This document shows, piece by piece, positions 1 to 6,019 of a stretch of 9,014 nucleotides of DNA (the stretch's first letter is position 1; the number at the start of each line of letters is the position of its first letter). Position numbers and translations under genes: made by a program. Source of the stretch: Burkholderiales bacterium (GTDB lineage Bacteria > Pseudomonadota > Gammaproteobacteria > Burkholderiales > Burkholderiaceae_B). The stretch covers positions 1 through 9,014 of the forward strand of contig SXZD01000118.1 of the NCBI GenBank assembly GCA_005788065.1. The letters run 5' to 3'. A model generated the notes under the pieces. It saw only the letters and a program-made list of their open reading frames with translations, had not been told where the DNA came from and made no database searches.

Positions 1-471
1 AACATGGCGTGACAACTCCGCAATGCCCTGTTCGGCAATCATCGAGCGCTTTTTGCCTTCAAACGGAAACGGCTTGGTAACAACGGCAACGGTCAGGATG
101 CCAAGTTCACGTGCCACTTCTGCAAAAATTGGTGCGCCGCCTGTACCTGTACCACCACCCATGCCGGCGGTAATGAACACCATGTGCGAGCCACGCAGGG
201 CATCACGGATGCGGTCACGGTCATCTTCGGCTGCTGCACGGCCGGCTTCAGGTTTTGCACCTGCGCCCAGACCCGTCTTGCCCAGTTGAATGAGCGTGGT
301 GGCCGGTGTGCGGGCCAGCGCCTGCGCATCGGTGTTGGCGCAGATGAATTCAACGCCGGATACACCCTGGTTGATCATGTGTGTCACAGCGTTTCCGCCT
401 GCGCCACCCACGCCAACCACTTTGATCACGGTACCACGGGTCTCGGTTTCCAGAATTTCGAAAGATGACAT
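1..471 (-). CDS. ftsZ: Cell division protein FtsZ, N-terminal 157 residues (gene runs off the window)
   Basis: FtsZ is the tubulin-like GTPase that polymerises into the cytoplasmic Z ring and recruits the divisome. The minus-strand frame from the ATG at 471-469 stays open to the window edge, giving 157 codons with no stop; the C-terminal half, including the FtsA-binding tail, is outside. Visible motifs are the nucleotide-binding GVGGAGGNAV at residues 20-29, NTDAQAL at 46-52, and the tubulin signature GGGTGTG at 105-111. These are followed by the family stretches LGILTVAVVTKPF (about 123-135) and FEGKKR. After the signature the protein reads GAP, where E. coli has AAP. The start is fixed by a strong AAAGGAGG six bases upstream and by the usual family N-terminus. 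It is the last dcw gene in the window, downstream of ftsA after a spacer of about 100 bases. Identification is secure. Confidence 0.98.
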   Translation of the reverse strand, partial: MSSFEILETETRGTVIKVVGVGGAGGNAVTHMINQGVSGVEFICANTDAQALARTPATTLIQLGKTGLGAGAKPEAGRAAAEDDRDRIRDALRGSHMVFITAGMGGGTGTGGAPIFAEVARELGILTVAVVTKPFPFEGKKRSMIAEQGIAELSRHV

Positions 472-477
472 GTACAG

Positions 478-485
478 CCTCCTTT
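478..485 (-). promoter_or_regulatory. Strong Shine-Dalgarno sequence of ftsZ
   Basis: On the minus strand this reads AAAGGAGG, ending six bases before the ftsZ ATG. It is a near-perfect anti-16S match and sets the ftsZ start. It is far stronger than anything before the ftsA start just upstream, which fits the known need for much more FtsZ than FtsA; that link is an inference. Confidence 0.85.
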
Positions 486-498
486 AGTGATGTCACTA
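485..498. repeat. 14-base dyad beside the ftsZ ribosome binding site
   Basis: The plus strand reads TAGTGA-TG-TCACTA, with six-base perfect arms around a two-base centre. In the transcript it could form a five-pair stem (UAGUG/CACUA) with an ACAU tetraloop that touches the first base of the ftsZ Shine-Dalgarno sequence. It could be a protein-binding site, a weak hairpin affecting initiation, or chance; a single dyad of this size cannot separate these. Confidence 0.35.
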
Positions 499-573
499 CT
501 GCGCCAGGTTTGTCTCACGGCCTGCTCGGCCAATCGATCAACTTAAAGATTTCAAACGGTCAAAACGTACTGC

Positions 574-1806
574 TCAAAAACTGCCAAAAAACCAGTCCTT
601 CATGCGTTGCAAGGTGTCCTTGAAGCTGCCACTTTGTGCCGCTACACGCTGACCGCGCAGTGACTGCACACGCGCTTCGTTCAGAAGACCCACAACGGTT
701 GAGAAACGCGGGCTGCGGACAACGTCTGACAGGCCACCCGCATACTCCGGAACGCCAATGCGCACCGGCTTGAGGAATACGTCTTCGCCCAGTTCTGCAA
801 TACCGGGCATCAGGCTGGTGCCACCGGTCAACACGATGCCGGAAGACAGCAATTCTTCGTAACCGGATTCGCGGATCTTGTGCTGCACCATGGCAAACAG
901 TTCTTCAACGCGAGGCTCGATGACGGCAGACAAGGACTGGCGTGCAATCGTGCGCGGACCGCGCTCACCGATGCCGGGCACTTCGACCTGTTCATGCGGA
1001 TCCACCAGAACCTGCTTGGCCACGCCAAACCCCAGCTTGAGCTCCTCGGCATCCGTGGTCGGCGTGCGCAAAGCCATGGCAATGTCGTTGGTGATCTGAT
1101 CGCCTGCAATCGGAACCACGGCGGTGTGACGGATGGCGCCGCCCGTGAAAATCGCAATGTCGGTCGTGCCACCACCGATATCGACCAGCGCAACACCCAG
1201 TTCTTTTTCGTCTTCGGTCAGCACGGCTGTGCTGCTGGCCAGCGGCTGCAGCACCAGGTCCTGCACTTCCAGCCCGCAACGGCGCACGCACTTGATGATG
1301 TTCTGCGCCGCAGATACCGCACCGGTGACGATGTGCACTTTCACTTCCAGACGGATACCGCTCATGCCCAGCGGCTCACGTACATCTTCCTGACCATCGA
1401 CAATGAATTCCTGTGGCAGCACATGCAGAATCTGCTGGTCGGTCGGAATGTTCACCGCCTTGGCCGTGTCAATCACGCGTGCCACGTCCGTGGATGTGAC
1501 CTCACGGTCTTTGATGGCCACCATGCCGGAAGAATTGAAACTCTGGATGTGGCTGCCTGCAATGCCTGTAAAGACAGTACGGATCTTGCAGTCGGCCATC
1601 AGTTCCGCTTCTTCCAGCGCGCGCTGGATGGAAGCAACCGTGGACTCGATATTGATGACCACGCCTTTTTTAAGACCCTTGGAGTCGTGCTGTCCCATGC
1701 CGATGACCTCATACCGACCATCGGGCAGCAGCTCGGCCACCACCGCCACCACCTTGGATGTCCCGATATCAAGCCCCACGATGAGGTCTTTTTGTTCCTT
1801 GCTCAT
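574..1806 (-). CDS. ftsA: Cell division protein FtsA, actin-like FtsZ membrane anchor
   Basis: FtsA is a cytoplasmic actin/HSP70-fold ATPase. It tethers FtsZ filaments to the inner membrane and signals to later divisome proteins. With the ATG at 1806 the protein has 410 residues, normal for the family. The phosphate-binding LDIGTSKV lies at residues 12-19, the second nucleotide motif VDIGGGTTD at 208-216, and the adenosine-site VLTGGTSLMPG at 325-335. Residues roughly 80-165 match the FtsA-specific 1C subdomain. The last 15 residues (from about FKDTLQRMKDWFF) form the amphipathic membrane-targeting helix. A GTG five codons upstream (1821-1819), directly after the ftsQ TAA stop, could also start the protein (415 residues). 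I prefer the ATG because MSKEQKDLIV matches the usual family N-terminus. Neither start has a strong ribosome binding site; only AGTGGA precedes the ATG, so translational coupling to ftsQ is likely. Confidence 0.97.
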   Translation of the reverse strand: MSKEQKDLIVGLDIGTSKVVAVVAELLPDGRYEVIGMGQHDSKGLKKGVVINIESTVASIQRALEEAELMADCKIRTVFTGIAGSHIQSFNSSGMVAIKDREVTSTDVARVIDTAKAVNIPTDQQILHVLPQEFIVDGQEDVREPLGMSGIRLEVKVHIVTGAVSAAQNIIKCVRRCGLEVQDLVLQPLASSTAVLTEDEKELGVALVDIGGGTTDIAIFTGGAIRHTAVVPIAGDQITNDIAMALRTPTTDAEELKLGFGVAKQVLVDPHEQVEVPGIGERGPRTIARQSLSAVIEPRVEELFAMVQHKIRESGYEELLSSGIVLTGGTSLMPGIAELGEDVFLKPVRIGVPEYAGGLSDVVRSPRFSTVVGLLNEARVQSLRGQRVAAQSGSFKDTLQRMKDWFFGSF

Positions 1807-1821
1807 TTTTTGTCCACTCAC

Positions 1822-2565
1822 TTACCGGCTGCTTCCAGCCAATGCAAACCCCGACGGATAACGCATATCGAATGCCGTCATTTTTTTCATCATCTGCGCC
1901 ATCACGATCGGATAGCTGCGTAAAAACAGGTCAACCTGGCTGTTCATGGGCATGTCCGCCCGCTCCGTCCCCAGTTCAACCCGCAAACCGTTGTCCAACA
2001 TCACCGTCCATGAAAATCGGTCTGACAGACGCAATTCCGCTACCTGAAAACCACCGGTCTTCAACTGCCGGTTCAATCTGAAAAACCTGTCGACCACCAA
2101 CTTCTCGCTGCCTTGTGGTCCGATGAGAACCGGCAGTTTTTCGCCACGCTGGGATTCGGCCTCTGCCAGATTGGCCACAAACACATCGGCCAACTGACTC
2201 ACCAAGCGACTGTCACCCCAGTAACCCAACACCTCATGCTCTGTCACCGTGACGCGCAAACCATCGGGCCAGACGCGGCGTACTGTCGCTTTGCGGACCC
2301 AAGGCACGCTTTCGAACGCACGGCGCGTCTCATCCAGATTGAGCGTAAAAAAATTGCCCTTCATCCGTGGCAATGCATATTCCTTTACTGCCACACGGTT
2401 GACGTGCTGAAACTGGCCTTCCAGTTCGATACGCGTGAGCGTGAACATGGAACGGTGCGCCAGCCAGGACACGCCGGCCATGAGCATGAGCACCATCGCA
2501 GCTGCTGAAAACATAACAGCCAGGATGTTCATCATGCGCGCATCGTGCCAAAGGCTTCCGAACAC
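1822..2565 (-). CDS. ftsQ: Cell division protein FtsQ, bitopic divisome linker
   Basis: FtsQ is a single-span inner-membrane protein whose periplasmic part binds FtsB and FtsL and links early and late divisome proteins. The 247-residue product has a short cytoplasmic N-terminus, one hydrophobic segment at about 13-36, and a POTRA-like region from about 41 to 110 that includes VPWVRKATVRRVWPDGLRV and ends in EHEV. The FtsQ beta domain follows, with YWGDSRLV at about 115-122 and a C-terminal DMRYPSGFALAG, the segment that in the family lies near the FtsB-binding strand. The start is GTG at 2565-2563, directly after the ddl stop. It is supported by AAGGAGG five bases upstream. The ATG codons at residues 11 and 12 would cut into the region just before the membrane span and have no comparable site. 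FtsQ sequences diverge strongly, so the call rests on topology, domain wording and position between ddl and ftsA. Confidence 0.96.
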   Translation of the reverse strand: MFGSLWHDARMMNILAVMFSAAAMVLMLMAGVSWLAHRSMFTLTRIELEGQFQHVNRVAVKEYALPRMKGNFFTLNLDETRRAFESVPWVRKATVRRVWPDGLRVTVTEHEVLGYWGDSRLVSQLADVFVANLAEAESQRGEKLPVLIGPQGSEKLVVDRFFRLNRQLKTGGFQVAELRLSDRFSWTVMLDNGLRVELGTERADMPMNSQVDLFLRSYPIVMAQMMKKMTAFDMRYPSGFALAGSSR

Positions 2566-3561
2566 TCAGGCCTCCTTGCGTGCGCCCGCATGGGCCTTCA
2601 GTGATGCCTGCGATAGCAACCACATCACCAGATCTTCATAGGCCACACCCTCTGCGCGCGCACTCATGGGCACCAGGGAATGGTCGGTCATACCGGGACT
2701 GGTATTCATTTCAAGCAGCCACGGATTGTTGTCGGCATCCAGCATGACATCAGCTCGACCCCAGCCACTGCAGCCCAGTTCCACATATGCGGCGACAGCC
2801 AGTTCGCGGATGCGCGATTCGAGCGCATCGGGCAAACCGCTGGGACAGAAATACTGGGTCTCGTTACCGAGGTATTTGTTGTGATAGTCGTAATTGCCAC
2901 CGGGCGCGACGATGCGGATAGGCGGCAATGCGCGTGCACTGGCGCCCTGACCCACCACCGGCACGGTGAGTTCACCCCCCTGAACGAAAGACTCGGCAAG
3001 CACGTGCGGATCGAAGGCATGTGCCTTTTCAAACGCGGGAAGCAGATCTTCTCCGCGCTCCACCTTGGTCAGACCCAGCGTTGAGCCCTCTTGCGCCGGC
3101 TTCACAATGAGCGGCAAACCGAGTTGCCTGACAACGGCTTGCGCGTCAAAACCGGGTTTCAGTGCAATGTAGTCAGGCGTGGGCAGACCCGCTTTCAACC
3201 ATACAATTTTGGTGAAGACCTTATCCATTGCAACCGCAGAGGCCAGCACACCGCTGCCGGTGTACGGGATACGCATCCATTCGAGCGCACCCTGCACGGT
3301 GCCGTCTTCACCGAAGCGGCCATGCAATGCGATGAACGCACGGTCGTATCCGCCCTTCAACAGTTCGCTGACGTCCTGCCTCGCGGGGTCAAAACCATGC
3401 GCATCAACCCCCTTACGCTGCAATGCGGCCAGCACCATGCTGCCGGATTTGAGCGACACTTCGCGCTCGGCAGAAGGACCCCCATACAGCACCACTACTT
3501 TGCCCAGCGAAGCGGCTGTGGGCAGTGTCCAGTTGGCCGACGCGTTGTTCATATGGCTCAT
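2566..3561 (-). CDS. ddlB: D-alanine--D-alanine ligase (DdlB type)
   Basis: This cytoplasmic ATP-grasp enzyme joins two D-alanines using ATP, and the dipeptide is then attached by MurF to the peptidoglycan precursor. The 331-residue protein has the N-terminal substrate motif YGGPSAEREVSL (from residue 26), HGRFGEDGTVQG at 80-91, the ATP-grasp core IVKPAQEGSTLG (152-163), YDYHNKYLGNETQYFCP near 224-240, and the metal-binding end DVML...LLEMNTSPGM. By comparison with E. coli DdlB, the catalytic triad Glu15, Ser150, Tyr216 corresponds to Glu32, Ser160 and Tyr230. The metal ligands correspond to Asp271, Glu284 and Asn286. All are present. The N-terminus is about 17 residues longer than in E. coli. 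The ATG overlaps the murC stop as ATGA and has a strong AGGAGGTG site, so this start is favoured over an in-frame ATG three codons later. Its place between murC and ftsQ matches ddlB. Confidence 0.98.
   Translation of the reverse strand: MSHMNNASANWTLPTAASLGKVVVLYGGPSAEREVSLKSGSMVLAALQRKGVDAHGFDPARQDVSELLKGGYDRAFIALHGRFGEDGTVQGALEWMRIPYTGSGVLASAVAMDKVFTKIVWLKAGLPTPDYIALKPGFDAQAVVRQLGLPLIVKPAQEGSTLGLTKVERGEDLLPAFEKAHAFDPHVLAESFVQGGELTVPVVGQGASARALPPIRIVAPGGNYDYHNKYLGNETQYFCPSGLPDALESRIRELAVAAYVELGCSGWGRADVMLDADNNPWLLEMNTSPGMTDHSLVPMSARAEGVAYEDLVMWLLSQASLKAHAGARKEA
2571..2577 (-). promoter_or_regulatory. Shine-Dalgarno sequence deciding the GTG start of ftsQ
   Basis: The minus strand reads AAGGAGG, then five bases (CCTGA) that contain the ddl stop, then GTG. 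The site lies inside the last codons of ddl (Lys-Glu-Ala-stop), so those codons also serve as the ribosome binding site of ftsQ. This spacing is the main evidence for the non-ATG start. Confidence 0.85.
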
Positions 3562-4952
3562 GCCGCACCTCCTGCATCTTTGAGGCGCTTGGGCATACCG
3601 CCAATGGAGCCGGCTCCCATGGTGATGACCAGATCGCCATCACGTGCGGTCTGCATCACCGCTGACTGCATTTCATCCATATCCTGTACAAAAATCGGTT
3701 CCACTTTTCCAAGCACCCTGACGGCGCGCGCCAAGGCGCGACCATCGGCTGCGACGATAGGCGATTCGCCGGCTGCATACACTTCAGACAGAATCAGTGC
3801 ATCAACCGTCGAGAGCACTCTTGCGAAGTCTTCAAAGCAGTCGCGGGTGCGGGTATATCGATGAGGCTGGAACGCCAGCACCAATCGCTTGTCAGGAAAC
3901 GCACCACGGGCTGCAGCCAAGGTCGCCGCCATTTCCACGGGGTGGTGACCATAGTCATCCACCAGTGTGAATTCGCCGCCAGCAGGCAGCTGCACCTCGC
4001 CATGACGTGAGAAGCGACGGCCTACACCGGTGAACTGTTCAAGCGCAGTGGCAATGTCTTCATCGGACACGCCCAACTCGGTTGCAATCGCAATCGCGGC
4101 CAGTGAGTTTAATACGTTGTGTATGCCGGGCAGATTCAGTTTGATCTGCAGCGGGGTTTCGTCTTCGCGCAACGCCGTGAAATGCATCTGTCCACCCGCA
4201 GCCTTTACATCGACGGCGCGCACGGTTGCCCCTTCAGACAATCCATAGGTGATCATCGGCTTTGAAATGAAGGGAATGATCTCGCGCACATGCGGGTCAT
4301 CTACACATAGGACCGCCTCACCATAGAAAGGCAGACGCTGCGTAAACTCGACAAAGGCCTGCTTCAGTTTTGCGAAGTCATGGCCATAGGTATCCATGTG
4401 GTCGGCATCGATATTGGTGATGACCGCCATGACCGGCATGAGATTGAGGAAAGACGCGTCCGACTCATCTGCCTCCACCACGATGTATTCACCGCCGCCA
4501 AGCTTCGCATTGGCACCAGCCGAATTGAGGCGGCCACCGATGACAAACGTGGGATCAAGCTTGCCCTGAGCCAACACACTGGCCACCAGACTGGTGGTGG
4601 TGGTTTTGCCGTGCGTACCGGCAATCGCGATACCGCGCTTCAGGCGCATCAGTTCTGCCAGCATCACGGCACGTGGCACCACCGGAATGCGGCGTGCGCG
4701 TGCAGCCACAACCTCGGGATTGTGATTGCCCACCGCACTGGAGATCACCAGCGCATCTGCGCCTTCAATATTCTCGGCCACATGGCCGATGCGCACATCG
4801 GCACCCATGCCGCTCAGGCGCTGTGTCGTGGCACTGTCGGCGAGATCCGAGCCACTGACGGCATAGCCGAGATTAAGCAAAACCTCGGCAATACCGCTCA
4901 TGCCCGAACCGCCGATGCCGACAAAATGTACGCGCTTGAGTTTGTGTTTCAT
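3558..4952 (-). CDS. murC: UDP-N-acetylmuramate--L-alanine ligase MurC
   Basis: MurC is the cytoplasmic ATP-dependent ligase that adds L-alanine to UDP-MurNAc, the first amino acid of the stem peptide. The 464-residue protein shows the three Mur ligase domains. The N-terminal Rossmann-like UDP-binding domain has VGIGGSGMSGIAEVL at 11-25. The central ATPase domain carries the P-loop AGTHGKTTTT at 111-120, the acidic VEADESDASF at 159-168 and the metal-site stretch NIDADHMDTYG at 180-190. The C-terminal domain has VDDYGHHPVE at 331-340 and FQPHRYTRTRD at 361-371. The GTHGKT form of the P-loop and DDYGHHP are typical of MurC. The frame is open upstream to 5069, but that extension overlaps murG and looks nothing like MurC. 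The ATG at 4952 gives the family N-terminus and forms an ATGA overlap with the murG stop. Its own ribosome binding site is weak, so coupling to murG is likely. Confidence 0.98.
   Translation of the reverse strand: MKHKLKRVHFVGIGGSGMSGIAEVLLNLGYAVSGSDLADSATTQRLSGMGADVRIGHVAENIEGADALVISSAVGNHNPEVVAARARRIPVVPRAVMLAELMRLKRGIAIAGTHGKTTTTSLVASVLAQGKLDPTFVIGGRLNSAGANAKLGGGEYIVVEADESDASFLNLMPVMAVITNIDADHMDTYGHDFAKLKQAFVEFTQRLPFYGEAVLCVDDPHVREIIPFISKPMITYGLSEGATVRAVDVKAAGGQMHFTALREDETPLQIKLNLPGIHNVLNSLAAIAIATELGVSDEDIATALEQFTGVGRRFSRHGEVQLPAGGEFTLVDDYGHHPVEMAATLAAARGAFPDKRLVLAFQPHRYTRTRDCFEDFARVLSTVDALILSEVYAAGESPIVAADGRALARAVRVLGKVEPIFVQDMDEMQSAVMQTARDGDLVITMGAGSIGGMPKRLKDAGGAA
3566..3573 (-). promoter_or_regulatory. 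Shine-Dalgarno sequence of ddlB
   Basis: The minus strand reads AGGAGGTG inside the 3' end of murC. Its GGAGG core lies six bases before the ddl ATG. It supports the first ATG over the in-frame ATG at 3552-3550. It also shows that ddl can load ribosomes itself despite overlapping murC. Confidence 0.8.
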
Positions 4953-6019
4953 GCGTTCACCACTTCTTCCAGACAGTCGCACACAGCGCGGGTTGCGTCG
5001 GGCTTGGCCAATTGACGCGCCTTCAGTGCCATGTCGAGGAGGGTTTGACGATTGACGGTATCCAGCCACTGCGCAAGACGCTGCGGCGTCAGTTCGGATT
5101 GCGACATCAGCACCGCAGCACCTGCGTCTGACAGATAGCGGGCATTGGTGGTCTGATGGTCATCCACTGCAAACGGAAACGGAACGAAGACTGCCGCAAC
5201 GCCAACCGCAGCCACTTCGGCCACCGTCATGGCGCCAGCCCGGCAGATCACCAGATCGGCCTGCGCCAGCGCATCAGCCATGTTGTCAATGAAAGCCACA
5301 CACTCAGCTTTCACGCCGGCCGATTCATAGTTGCTTTTGAGTGCAGCCAGATGCGCCTGTCCGGACTGGTGCGTGACCGTATAGTTGTCGCGATTGCCTA
5401 CCAATGCCAAGGCGGCGGGCACGACGCTGTTCAATGCCATCGCGCCAAGGCTGCCACCAACCACCAGTACCCGCAGGGCGCCACTGCGCGCAGCATAGCG
5501 GCAGTCGGGCGTCGGCAGGCCGATGATGTCTGCACGCACGGGATTGCCAACCCACAGCGAGGGAGTCATCGCACCGGGGAATGCGACCAGCGTGCGGTCT
5601 GCAATTTTGGCCAGCCAACGGTTGGTCATGCCGGCCACCGAATTCTGCTCGTGCACGACCACCGGAATGCCCAACAGACTGGCCATCATGCCGCCTGGAA
5701 ATGCAACATAACCACCCATGCCCAACACAACATCAGGCTTGATCCGGCGCAATACACCGATGGACTGTGCAAATGCGCGCAACAAGCGAAGGGGCATGAA
5801 CATTAGCGCCTTCAGGCCCTTGCCCCGCAGGCCTGAAAACACCAGCGGATTGAGCGCGATACCGCGCGGTGGTACCAACTGGCCTTCCATGGCATCCGGG
5901 TTACCCAGCCACTGCACCCGCCAGCCACGGTTGATCAGCTCCGATGCAACAGCCAGCCCCGGGAAAATATGTCCCCCGGTACCCCCTGCCATGATCAGAG
6001 CCAGACGTGATGCGCTCAT
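4949..6019 (-). CDS. murG: Lipid II synthase MurG, UDP-GlcNAc transferase
   Basis: MurG is a GT-B family 28 glycosyltransferase on the cytoplasmic face of the inner membrane. It transfers GlcNAc from UDP-GlcNAc to lipid I, making lipid II. The 356-residue protein begins with the acceptor-site glycine loop MAGGTGGHIFPGLAVA (residues 10-25, including the conserved His17). It continues with GMGGYVAFPG at 100-109 and HEQNSVAGMTN at 123-133. The C-terminal donor domain has VVGGSLGA at 186-193, CRAGAMTVAE at 259-268 and FPFAVDDHQTTNA at 281-293. The third glycine loop has Leu where E. coli has Gln (GGSQGA), a form I recall as usual in Betaproteobacteria. The start overlaps the ftsW stop as ATGA, with a G-rich GGGGGTG five bases upstream. 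The gene follows ftsW, so the maker and the polymeriser of lipid II are encoded side by side. Confidence 0.98.
   Translation of the reverse strand: MSASRLALIMAGGTGGHIFPGLAVASELINRGWRVQWLGNPDAMEGQLVPPRGIALNPLVFSGLRGKGLKALMFMPLRLLRAFAQSIGVLRRIKPDVVLGMGGYVAFPGGMMASLLGIPVVVHEQNSVAGMTNRWLAKIADRTLVAFPGAMTPSLWVGNPVRADIIGLPTPDCRYAARSGALRVLVVGGSLGAMALNSVVPAALALVGNRDNYTVTHQSGQAHLAALKSNYESAGVKAECVAFIDNMADALAQADLVICRAGAMTVAEVAAVGVAAVFVPFPFAVDDHQTTNARYLSDAGAAVLMSQSELTPQRLAQWLDTVNRQTLLDMALKARQLAKPDATRAVCDCLEEVVNA

Noticed and set aside
519..531. GGCC-N5-GGCC inverted repeat between ftsA and ftsZ as a possible terminator
   Set aside because: The stem is only four pairs and no U-run follows, so it is not a credible intrinsic terminator. 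GGCC is self-complementary, so such pairs arise easily by chance.
535..563. TTGACC (558-563, minus strand) as the -35 of an ftsZ promoter
   Set aside because: With a 17-base spacer the -10 position reads TGATCG, a poor match, and other spacings are no better. An ftsZ-proximal promoter is plausible from other bacteria but the sequence does not show it.
880..1923. 347-codon open frame on the plus strand opposite ftsA
   Set aside because: It lies wholly opposite ftsA and the end of ftsQ. Its translation is rich in His, Gln and Arg, as expected from the complement of a constrained gene, with no recognisable domain.
3091..3864. 257-codon open frame on the plus strand opposite ddl and murC
   Set aside because: It crosses the ddl/murC junction antisense to two well-supported genes and shows shadow-type composition.
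4953..5069. Upstream extension of the murC reading frame (39 more codons)
   Set aside because: The added residues overlap the murG 3' end and do not resemble MurC. The ATG at 4952 gives the family N-terminus and an ATGA junction.
5156..5806. 216-codon open frame on the plus strand opposite murG
   Set aside because: It is entirely antisense to an intact murG, with low-complexity His/Gln/Ala-rich wording and no domain.
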